Shown piece by piece: positions 26,476 through 33,595 of a stretch of DNA of 64,000 bases. Position 1 is the first letter of the stretch. Each line of letters begins with the position of its first letter. Both the position numbers and the translations under genes were made by a program. The DNA comes from Candidatus Woesearchaeota archaeon. Lineage in GTDB: Archaea; Nanobdellota; Nanobdellia; Woesearchaeales; JACPBO01. The notes under the pieces are model-generated. The model did not search any database. It was not told where the DNA came from and saw only the letters and a list, made by a program, of their open reading frames with translations. The stretch is taken from the NCBI GenBank assembly GCA_030651135.1, contig JAUSCS010000013.1, positions 62,001 through 126,000 of the forward strand. The letters are read 5' to 3'.

Positions 26476-28281
26476 TCAATATTTATTTTTTAAAATCAAT
26501 TTCGGATAAATTCCAAGCGACTTCATTTCATCCATTAATAGCTTGAAAGCGTAGCTTAATTCAATAAAGCTGATTTCTGTGTTCTCCCCGCATATGGGAC
26601 AGAAGCTTTTATTCTTGTACTCGTCATGGATTGCGAGCAATCCGCACTCTTCGCAGACTGGAACTATTGTTTTGTCAGAATCAAATCTCTCTTTCAGCAG
26701 CAATGATGCGCCATGGGCAACAAATGTATCTTTCTCCATTTCTCCCAATCTTAAGCCGCCTTCTTTTGCCCTTCCTTCTGTAGGCTGCCTTGTAAGCAAT
26801 TGCACAGGGCCGCGAGCGCGCGCATGAAGCTTGTTGGCCACCATATGTTTCAGCTTCATATAATACATGTCGCCGACAAAAATCTTTGATTCAAATGCCT
26901 CTCCTGTTATGCCGTTGTACATTGTTTCAGTGCCATTCTCTCTAAAGCCAAGTGAAAGCAGTTCTTTTCTTAAAGTATCCTCTGTTTCAACATTGAATGT
27001 TGTTCCATCTATATAGCGCCCGTTTAAAGCTCCGACCTTGCCGCCAATCATCTCAATTAGATGGCTGATTGTCATTCTTGACGGGATTCCGTGAGGATTG
27101 AACAATAAATCAGGAATAATGCCTGAAGCGCTGAAAGGCATATCTTCTGCAGGAACAATCAGGCCTATAACGCCTTTTTGTCCATGCCTGCTTGTAAATT
27201 TGTCGCCTATTTCCGGGATTCTCTGGTCGCGAAGCCTTACCTGCACTAATTTGTTTCCTTCTTCATTTTCTGTTATTAAAACGAAATCAACTGCGCCTTC
27301 CTCGCCATGCTTTAAGCTGACCGAGCTCTCTCTCCTTGTTGATGAAGCTAGATTGTATTCGTCCAGGCTGCTCAAAAATCTTGGCGGGCTTGTCTTTCCA
27401 ATCATAACATCGCCTTCCCTGATATAAGCTTCTGGGAAGATTATTCCGTCTCCCTCTAAAAACCTGTAATCTTTCTCGCTTTTATAGCCTTTAACATCTT
27501 TGTCAGGAACAGAAACTTCATCAATTAAGCCGCCGCTATACCTCAACTCTTCAGCAATTGCCGGCCTGAAATAAGTGCTTCTTCCCAAGCCGCGCTCTAT
27601 GGATGCCTTATTCATTACAATTGCATCTTCCATGTTATAGCCTTTGAAGCTCGATATTGCAACTACAAGATTTTGTCCAGAAGGATGCTCATCATAATTG
27701 GAGGCAGCATACATCATCGTGGTAACAACAGGCCTTTGTGCGCTGTGCAGAATATTGACATCCATATCTATTCTCAGTGAAAAGTTTGCTGCATACAATC
27801 CAATAGCCTGCTTTTGGTTTTTTGAGCCCATGTTAAGCCTGGCTGAAGGGCAGAAATTGCCATAAGGAACAAGAGAAGTTGCTAAGCCAAGAGCTGCCAA
27901 AGGCGAAATCTCAAGATGCGTATGCTCCTTTGTTATTTCATTCTCAAAGAAAGCCACTAATGCATTTTCTTCTTCCAGCGCATCAATATTTTCAATAATG
28001 CCCTGCTGGATAAGGTCGTTCCAGCTTAACTCGCCTTTTTGCAATTGCTGTATGTGCTTTTCAGTCAGTAAAGGCTCGCCATTTCTTACAACAATCAAGG
28101 GTCTTCTGACTCTGCCGCGGTTATTTTCTACAAAAATAGACTCGCTCTGCCTGTCATAATAAACATTAACATTGCTTGAAACCTTGCCCTTTCTTCTTTC
28201 GGTTTTTATCCTGTCTGAAAAGTCAGCTGCATTTTCAGCTGTTCCGAGAAATTTCCCGTTTAAGTAAACTTCTCCTGCCAT
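26476..28281 (-). CDS. rpoB1: RNA polymerase subunit B'
   Basis: A 601-residue C-terminal half of the beta-like subunit. GYNMEDAIVMNKASIERG, DKFTSRHGQKGVIG, ARGPVQLLTRQPTEGRAK and the zinc site CEECGLLAIHDEYKNKSFCPIC are all present. The subunit is split from B'', as in many Euryarchaeota and several DPANN archaea. Confidence 0.98.
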   Translation of the reverse strand: MAGEVYLNGKFLGTAENAADFSDRIKTERRKGKVSSNVNVYYDRQSESIFVENNRGRVRRPLIVVRNGEPLLTEKHIQQLQKGELSWNDLIQQGIIENIDALEEENALVAFFENEITKEHTHLEISPLAALGLATSLVPYGNFCPSARLNMGSKNQKQAIGLYAANFSLRIDMDVNILHSAQRPVVTTMMYAASNYDEHPSGQNLVVAISSFKGYNMEDAIVMNKASIERGLGRSTYFRPAIAEELRYSGGLIDEVSVPDKDVKGYKSEKDYRFLEGDGIIFPEAYIREGDVMIGKTSPPRFLSSLDEYNLASSTRRESSVSLKHGEEGAVDFVLITENEEGNKLVQVRLRDQRIPEIGDKFTSRHGQKGVIGLIVPAEDMPFSASGIIPDLLFNPHGIPSRMTISHLIEMIGGKVGALNGRYIDGTTFNVETEDTLRKELLSLGFRENGTETMYNGITGEAFESKIFVGDMYYMKLKHMVANKLHARARGPVQLLTRQPTEGRAKEGGLRLGEMEKDTFVAHGASLLLKERFDSDKTIVPVCEECGLLAIHDEYKNKSFCPICGENTEISFIELSYAFKLLMDEMKSLGIYPKLILKNKY

Positions 28282-28282
28282 T

Positions 28283-29767
28283 TTATCTCACACTCTTGAG
28301 CCCAAATGACTTTAGCTGCTTCAAAAGCTCATTTTCATCTTCATTTTTGGTAACGCTGGCCATCAGCGCAAGATTTTTCCTCAACCCTATATTTGTTCCT
28401 TCAGGTGTTTCAATCGGGCATAGCCTTCCAAGATGCGTGCTATGGAGCTCCCTGGCCTCAAAATTTTCTTGCGATGCGCTTAACGGGCTGACAACACGCT
28501 GTAGATGGCTCATTGTATCGAGAAAATTTATTCTTTGTATGCGCTGGCTTATTCCTTTTCTTGAGCCAATCCATGAGCCAGTCGCCATGCTGCTGTAAAG
28601 CCTCTGTGTCAGCAGCTTGTTCCTTATCAATGACCTTAACGGAGGAAATTTGCCTCTTTTCACATGACGATGGAAATTGTAAAGCAGGTCGCTTATCAGC
28701 ACTTTCAAGTCAACCCTGAAAAGGTCTGCCAGCGAATCGCCGCTCAGCTTCAGTCTTTTATTTGAATAATTATCCTTATCGTCAAGAGGAAGCTCGCCAG
28801 TTGAAACCTGGATGAATTTTTTCAGCATCTTGCACAGGTTGTATGCCTTGTAAATCCTGTCTTCTCTTTTTATCCCGAGATGCGGCAAAAAGAATTTGTC
28901 AATTATCTCATACATCCTTTCAAGCCTTATCTCTTTGGACTGGGTGATGCCGATTTTCTTTGCAATATAATCAGCTGCATCCTCTTCTGTTTTTATGTCA
29001 ACAAACTCATAGAGGTTGATAAGAACCTGGTCATATTGTTTTTCCTGGCTCACAAATTTCATGATATCTTCGTCCTTTGTCAAGCCAAGCGCTTTCATGA
29101 TTATTATTAAAGGCACTCTCTTAACTCTCGTGAAAGTCAAATAAAAAAGTCCATCTTTCAGATGCTCCAGCTTATGCGGAATCTTGTATGAGCCATATTC
29201 TGAGAACATTTTTCCTATAAATTCACTCACCCCAAGATTATCCCTTTCGACCATTAGTTTGTTGGCAGCTAAATCTTCCACCTTGATTATCACTTTTTCA
29301 GTGCCGTTTATGACGAAGTATCCGCCGGGATCATTTGGATCTTCGCCTTTTTCAACAAGCTCATCCTTCGACAGCTTATATAGGTTGCAGAATTTGCTCT
29401 TCAGCATAACTGGAATGGAAGCGATCTGCGTCGGGAAGTTTTCCCTCTGCACGCCATTGATATGCGAGCTTATCTCAATGAAGCATGGGGCGGCATAAGT
29501 CATATTTCTCAGCCTGGCTTCCATTGGGAAGATTTTGTTGGTGCTGCCGTCAGCCTCTGTTATCTTTGGCTTTTCTATCCATATCTTGTCAAGCCTTATC
29601 TTGTATTCCTCAACATTTGAAGGTATGATTGTGGGCTCGATAAGCTTATTTTCCTCGATTATGACCTGCAGCTCTTTTTCCATAAAATTATCAAAGCTTT
29701 CAATATCAGAATCTATAAAACTCTGCTCTGAAAAATACTTGTTTATCAGCGCAGCTCTATTCAGCAT
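28283..29767 (-). CDS. rpoB2: RNA polymerase subunit B''
   Basis: A 494-residue N-terminal half of the beta-like subunit ending in RLCPIETPEGTNIGLRKNLA, where the split falls. GGYFVINGTEKVIIKVEDLA is a standard block. I choose the ATG at 29767, with GGGGTG 6 nt upstream; a GTG three codons earlier overlaps that site. Either start lies inside the end of rpoH. Confidence 0.96.
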   Translation of the reverse strand: MLNRAALINKYFSEQSFIDSDIESFDNFMEKELQVIIEENKLIEPTIIPSNVEEYKIRLDKIWIEKPKITEADGSTNKIFPMEARLRNMTYAAPCFIEISSHINGVQRENFPTQIASIPVMLKSKFCNLYKLSKDELVEKGEDPNDPGGYFVINGTEKVIIKVEDLAANKLMVERDNLGVSEFIGKMFSEYGSYKIPHKLEHLKDGLFYLTFTRVKRVPLIIIMKALGLTKDEDIMKFVSQEKQYDQVLINLYEFVDIKTEEDAADYIAKKIGITQSKEIRLERMYEIIDKFFLPHLGIKREDRIYKAYNLCKMLKKFIQVSTGELPLDDKDNYSNKRLKLSGDSLADLFRVDLKVLISDLLYNFHRHVKRGKFPPLRSLIRNKLLTQRLYSSMATGSWIGSRKGISQRIQRINFLDTMSHLQRVVSPLSASQENFEARELHSTHLGRLCPIETPEGTNIGLRKNLALMASVTKNEDENELLKQLKSFGLKSVR

Positions 29768-29993
29768 CTGCCACACCCCTGTAAAACATGGTCTCGCCTG
29801 TTGTGACGCTTTCTCTGGTCACCATTATAACATCGCCCGCTTTTGCATCTAAATGCTTTATAGCAGGGTCGTTCTTCATTATTTTCGGCAGCTCTTTCAT
29901 AGAAATATTATATTTCTTGAACAGCTCTTCTTTCTGCTTTTCACTGAGTTTGGAGTGTTTTGGAACTAATGCGTGCTTTGTCTCTTTGCTCAT
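29757..29993 (-). CDS. rpoH: RNA polymerase subunit H (Rpb5 C-terminal domain)
   Basis: A 78-residue assembly subunit. HALVPKHSKLSEKQKEELFK, MKELPKIMKNDPAIKHLDAK and GDVIMVTRESVTTGET are diagnostic. It is the first protein gene of the RNA polymerase operon and starts only 23 nt after tRNA-Lys, so tRNA-Asp, tRNA-Lys and the operon may be one transcript. Confidence 0.96.
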   Translation of the reverse strand: MSKETKHALVPKHSKLSEKQKEELFKKYNISMKELPKIMKNDPAIKHLDAKAGDVIMVTRESVTTGETMFYRGVADAE

Positions 29994-30016
29994 TTACTTA
30001 TTCCTCCGAATATTAA

Positions 30017-30146
30017 CGGGCCGGACGAGATTCGAACTCGCGACCACCGCATTTCTGCGTTGTTTAAAAGTGCGGTGCTCTAAATGCCCATGAGTGGCTT
30101 CCAATAAGGATGCCCAACTCGCATTTCCAGGCTGAGCTACCGGCCC
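30017..30146 (-). tRNA. tRNA-Lys (TTT) with D-loop and anticodon-loop insertions
   Basis: The 7-bp acceptor stem is GGGCCGG/CCGGCCC, T-arm GCGAG-TTCGAAT-CTCGT, anticodon stem CCGCA/TGCGG with loop CTTTTAA, anticodon TTT, discriminator G. The gene is 130 nt, about 56 nt too long. Roughly 44 extra nt lie in the D-loop, flanked by AGCCTGG and GAGC and able to fold by AAATGC/GCATTT into a stem. Another 12 nt follow the anticodon. Both are best read as introns. Exact splice points are not resolved. Confidence 0.85.
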
Positions 30147-30149
30147 AAC

Positions 30150-30235
30150 CGCCCTGGCCGGGACTTTCAATTGCTTTTTGAACCCGGGTTATAGCCGTGA
30201 CAGGGCTAAGTGCTAGGCCGCTGCACTACCAGGGC
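30150..30235 (-). tRNA. tRNA-Asp (GTC) with 13-nt T-loop insertion
   Basis: The acceptor stem is GCCCTGG/CCAGGGC, the anticodon stem TAGCC/GGCTA with loop CTGTCAC (anticodon GTC), and the discriminator is G as expected for Asp. The T-stem CCGGG/CCCGG encloses 20 nt rather than 7. The extra 13 nt are bounded by TTCAA and TTGAA, which pair, followed by AGT: a bulge-helix-loop shape. Removal would give the normal loop TTCAAGT. It lies 3 nt upstream of tRNA-Lys. Confidence 0.88.
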
Positions 30236-30339
30236 ATTAGCGTGAAATAAACAAATCTTCCCATAAACATAGCTTACGCAAGTATAGCAACGTCTATAGA
30301 AAGATAAGTATTGTCATATTGTTGGGGAAAATGCGACCC

Positions 30340-30347
30340 TTTATAAA
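30340..30347 (-). promoter_or_regulatory. Candidate TATA box of the tRNA-Asp/tRNA-Lys/RNA polymerase transcript
   Basis: TTTATAAA lies about 105 nt upstream of tRNA-Asp on the minus strand. Other AT-rich TATA-like runs occur at 30405-30435. The rest of the 30236-30450 spacer holds no gene that I can see. Confidence 0.4.
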
Positions 30348-30450
30348 GATTGCGGTTTTTTGGATTTTTAGCGCATAATCCATAGGGTACACGCACACAT
30401 ATACCGCAGTATATAAATTTTTATATATATGTTATACTTATAAGAAATCT

Positions 30451-30541
30451 GTAAGTGGACTAACCCAGTAAAATCTTTACGTATGTAAAGTATCCAGCGC
30501 GTATGCGTGTAATTGGTTTGGAAAAGTTACTCTCCACTTAC
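30451..30541. repeat. Nested-hairpin element C
   Basis: A 9-bp closing stem, GTAAGTGGA (30451-30459) with TCCACTTAC (30533-30541), encloses CTTTAC/GTAAAG around GTAT (30475-30490), a short CGC/GCG hairpin also with GTAT as loop (30498-30507), and AACC/GGTT (30462-30465 with 30515-30518). It lies 10 nt beyond the stop codon of the leftward gene at 30552, where a terminator is expected. Confidence 0.6.
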
Positions 30542-30551
30542 ATTATTTTAT

Positions 30552-31076
30552 TCATTCTAGTTCTTTCCACTTTTCGCAAATCATTTTATAAGTTATCTTA
30601 ATTGGATTCAAAGGGATCCCTTCTTGTTGCCTTGTAGCAGATCTTAGTGCTCTCTTTCTATAGGAATTTGCAATATTATCCGCATATGATTTTAGTTTCT
30701 TTTTACCGGTTAGTTCTCTTAATTCATATAGACTAATTATTTCCTTTCTGGAGTATACATCATTTTTCTGAAACAACAAATTTAAATATTTTTTGACACG
30801 TGTAAAATCTTCATCACCACAAATAACGAGAACATCAAACAAATCTAAATCATCTTTAATGAGGCAATATATGTAAAGTGCATATAGCTTTCCATAATCC
30901 TTGCCCACACCCAAGTCTCTTTCCAATTCTTTTTTTAGCTTTAAGCTTAATCCTGCACCTTTATGGAGGTTCGATCCGATTATTTTATATGCAATTCCTG
31001 TCTTTTTTCTTTCGTATAATTTGCTGCTAGTATCTATGTGCATTATTCTTTTATCGTTTATTTCGTTTGCGTCCAT
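30552..31076 (-). CDS. Uncharacterised protein
   Basis: A 174-residue protein of unknown family. The N-terminus MHIDTSSKLYERKKTGIAYK has an Asp on a predicted first strand followed by a polar hairpin, a pattern seen in RNase H-fold proteins such as DUF3800; DLFDVLVICGDEDFTRVKKY would be a later strand with acidic residues. The C-terminal 60 residues are basic and helical. This fold is only a guess. It stands alone between tRNA genes, a common site for acquired genes. Confidence 0.55.
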   Translation of the reverse strand: MDANEINDKRIMHIDTSSKLYERKKTGIAYKIIGSNLHKGAGLSLKLKKELERDLGVGKDYGKLYALYIYCLIKDDLDLFDVLVICGDEDFTRVKKYLNLLFQKNDVYSRKEIISLYELRELTGKKKLKSYADNIANSYRKRALRSATRQQEGIPLNPIKITYKMICEKWKELE

Positions 31077-31120
31077 TCTTAGTCATCTAAGGTTTAGCTA
31101 CTCGTCAAAAATAAATTAAA

Positions 31121-31265
31121 TCCCCACCGCCGGATTTCCAAGCGATTTCTTCGCATACTTGAACCAGCAACATCACGGTCACAGCTGGTCATATCTCATT
31201 CCAGTCATTATGACAAATCAATATGACATCTACAGCCGTGCACTCTGCCATTGAGTTAGGTGGGG
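31121..31265 (-). tRNA. tRNA-Tyr (GTA) with anticodon-loop and T-loop introns
   Basis: The acceptor stem is CCCCACC/GGTGGGG with the archaeal Tyr identity pair C1:G72 and discriminator A. D-stem ACTC/GAGT and anticodon stem CACGG/CCGTG with loop CTGTAGA give anticodon GTA. The gene is 145 nt against 72 expected. A 50-nt insertion follows the anticodon and folds by GTCATAT/ATATGAC. A 23-nt insertion interrupts the T-loop between TTCAA and AT, inside the stem GCTGG/CCGGC, and folds by GCGA/TCGC. Both must be removed for a normal tRNA. Confidence 0.87.
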
Positions 31266-31352
31266 ATTAAGAAAAGTATTTTGTTATTTGTTTATAAAGA
31301 TTATTGTTTTTAAATTGTTTTAGAGATATGATGGCATAGAGAAACTAAAATT

Positions 31353-32792
31353 CTATTGTCCTATCGTCGTGCTGTTCGATCTCGTAAAGTACTCTTTTCC
31401 CGACATGTCCCTGAACTTCACAGCAGATGACTTCAAGCTAAAGCCTCCGATCACAGAAAGCTTTGATTTGATCTTATAAGTTATGATCCTTTCCTCGTTC
31501 TTGTCAAGTGTGTCAAGCTCCCATTTCAATATTGTTCCTTTTTTTGTGTCATACAAAATCTTGCTCGGAGCTAATGTCCCTAAATAATGCTCTTTCATCA
31601 CTTCTGCAATATTCGAGACGCGGTCAATAACTCTTACATCATCAAATATTTTATTGCTCCTGTTCCTGACACTTATTATAACTTTTAATTCTGAAATTCC
31701 GCCTTCTTCTGTTGCGACAACAACTGCTCTCTTCCTTGAAACAATCGGGCTTCTGAAGATGTAATATGCAATTACGGCAATTATTATTAATACTATGATG
31801 CTCCAGAATGGCCTGTAAGTTGTTACAACCCTTACTGTTGCTTTGTCCTGCGAGTCTAAAGTTAAGCTCCATTCAAGATATTTAACGCCATCTTCGCTGA
31901 CAGCTTTTGCTTTCGGGCTTGTTGCAGTGAACAGCCAGTAGAAAAGATGGGTTTTAACCTTGAAGTTTTCTGTCTTCGCTACATTGCCCTCATTTGTGAC
32001 AGTATACCGATCAACAGTTTTTAAAAATTGTTTTTTAGCTTCTTTTTCAGAAGCGAAAGTCGAATATTCTATAATGTCATAAATTTGTTTCTGCACTTCT
32101 ATTTCTGCGCCTTTCCATATCAAAGTTACTTTCAGCTCGTCTGTTTTTGGCGCGGTATAAGGGTCTATTGCAAATGCATATTTCAGAGATCTTTGCTCAA
32201 GCGGATTCAATGTGATTATGTCCTCTTTGTTCATTGCATCAGAAGATATTTTTACAGTCAAATCAGAAAGATTAAGCCTGTTCCTGTTTTTCAAGTTGAG
32301 CGTAACAACAACATTCTGCGTTGGATCAACATGCTTCGGCTCAATATCTATGTCTACAATTGAAACTGCCGGCATATACTGGTCCTGCCTGCTGCTGCCT
32401 GAACTGAGATAAATGCTGATTATTTCTTCTACAGACTCCTTTGTCTTGTCGGATGTTATCTTCAGCTTTATCGGATAAACCCAGCCAACAGGCAGATCAC
32501 TGAATGGGTTCAAAGAAATGTTAATAGTTGCAGTCTGCTTTGCATTCACATCAACGCCGCTGATCCAGTCTTTAGGCGGGTCTGTCATTGCATTCCATGA
32601 TTCAATGCTTGAAAACCTGTATGTGTCTGCTGTTTCGCCGAGATTTGTTATGTTTATAAGAAAATTAGCGCTTTCCTCTATAAGGATCCTGTTATTTACA
32701 GCAGCAGTCTTTACAGTGAATGATGCTGCATAAGCTAATGACGAGAACATCAACGCCAGAACAAACACCAAAAAGATTTTGCTGAGTTTCAT
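31353..32792 (-). CDS. Membrane-anchored surface protein with Ig-like repeats
   Basis: A 479-residue protein with a signal peptide (residues 1-22, ending AYA-AS), two or three beta-sandwich domains of the kind seen in CARDB/NPCBM-associated surface proteins (NFLINITNLGETADTYRF, NVVVTLNLKNRNRLNLSDLT), one membrane span near residues 332-350 (IIVLIIIAVIAYYIF), and a second beta-rich domain (VIISVRNRSNKIFDDVRVID) on the other side. The layout suggests a cell-envelope protein. No partner genes are adjacent. Function is inferred only from architecture. Confidence 0.7.
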   Translation of the reverse strand: MKLSKIFLVFVLALMFSSLAYAASFTVKTAAVNNRILIEESANFLINITNLGETADTYRFSSIESWNAMTDPPKDWISGVDVNAKQTATINISLNPFSDLPVGWVYPIKLKITSDKTKESVEEIISIYLSSGSSRQDQYMPAVSIVDIDIEPKHVDPTQNVVVTLNLKNRNRLNLSDLTVKISSDAMNKEDIITLNPLEQRSLKYAFAIDPYTAPKTDELKVTLIWKGAEIEVQKQIYDIIEYSTFASEKEAKKQFLKTVDRYTVTNEGNVAKTENFKVKTHLFYWLFTATSPKAKAVSEDGVKYLEWSLTLDSQDKATVRVVTTYRPFWSIIVLIIIAVIAYYIFRSPIVSRKRAVVVATEEGGISELKVIISVRNRSNKIFDDVRVIDRVSNIAEVMKEHYLGTLAPSKILYDTKKGTILKWELDTLDKNEERIITYKIKSKLSVIGGFSLKSSAVKFRDMSGKEYFTRSNSTTIGQ

Positions 32793-32914
32793 CTTTAATC
32801 CTCTTTTAATGAGTAATTTGACAACTAATCTTTTTCATTCAAAACATATATATAAATATTTGCTTTTTTGGGGATTTTTATATGTTATGATAAATTTTGA
32901 TAAAGAACATTGAC

Positions 32915-33163
32915 AAAAAAACACCACCACTGACGCAGATGCGACAGGGGTTGCCCCTCAAGTTTTTAGCAAAAACTTGGCAAAAACATATGAGGCATAA
33001 AGCCTCATGCCACGACCAGATTGTTTTGAATGCTAGTCGTGGCGTGGAGTTTCATGCTCCACATTGCGTGCCAACTGAGCGTAACCAGTTGCGGGATGCC
33101 GCATAGGGCAAAGCGAACGTAGTGAGCTTTGACCGTCTGCTGTCAGTTGTGGTGGTGTTTTTT
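32915..33163. repeat. Nested-hairpin element D, about 250 nt
   Basis: A 15-bp closing stem, AAAAAACACCACCAC (up to 32930) with GTGGTGGTGTTTTTT (33149-33163), is continued by TGACGCAGA pairing with TCTGC-T-GTCA. Inside are at least six hairpins: AGGGG/CCCCT (32946-32958), CAAGTTTTT/AAAAACTTG (32959-32979), ATGAGGC/GCCTCAT (32990-33008), GCCACGAC/GTCGTGGC (33009-33043), GTGGAG/CTCCAC (33044-33062), and further stems to 33131. It lies 31 nt past the 3' end of tRNA-Pro. Its first 44 nt match element E. Confidence 0.85.
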
Positions 33164-33194
33164 CAGATATTGCAAAATCACTTAAACGTTTGGA

Positions 33195-33267
33195 TGGGGC
33201 TGCCGTGATTTGAACACGGGCCGCTACCACCCCAAGGTAGAATTCTACCAAGCTATACTACAGCCCC
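33195..33267 (-). tRNA. tRNA-Pro (GGG), no intron
   Basis: Acceptor stem GGGGCTG/CAGCCCC, anticodon stem CTACC/GGTAG with loop TTGGGGT (anticodon GGG), T-loop TTCAAAT and discriminator A. The length of 73 nt is normal and neither D- nor T-loop is interrupted. Confidence 0.92.
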
Positions 33268-33290
33268 TTGAACAGGCAGGAAAGCAGTAA

Positions 33291-33303
33291 GATTTAAATA
33301 TAT
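33291..33303 (+). promoter_or_regulatory. TATA box of the 33324 gene
   Basis: An AT-rich TTTAAATATATT box is centred about 27 nt before the ATG at 33324, the leaderless spacing seen across this window. Confidence 0.5.
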
Positions 33304-33323
33304 TATGATAATTCTCTAAGTTT

Positions 33324-33563
33324 ATGGCAGAAGAAGTTCAAAAGAATGCGGATGGCAAAAAACATGCGGGTATTGCTGAGATGATAGCATGCATAGAGCT
33401 TACAAAGGTGCATCAAAGATTATTAAAAGATATTTCAGTGGCAACTGAATTTTCCATCTTTGTAATAAATGAAGCGAAAAGGGAATTGCCAGAGGTTGTT
33501 CAAGAATTAGGAGAGCTTAAAAAACAATACCATGAATTAACTGGAAAGAGATATTGCAGCTAG
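33324..33563 (+). CDS. Small hypothetical helical protein
   Basis: A 79-residue, mostly helical protein without recognisable family. Residues 15-45 (IAEMIACIELTKVHQRLLKD) form an amphipathic helix and the C-terminal half is a charged coiled-coil-like helix ending RYCS. Support comes from the well-placed TATA box and ATG start. Confidence 0.55.
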   Translation: MAEEVQKNADGKKHAGIAEMIACIELTKVHQRLLKDISVATEFSIFVINEAKRELPEVVQELGELKKQYHELTGKRYCS

Positions 33564-33595
33564 CGTGCACAAAAACTTTCTTACCATTTAGCTTA

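Noticed and set aside
32897-33251. Open frames across element D and tRNA-Pro
   Set aside because: They run through inverted repeats and a tRNA and lack a protein-like composition.
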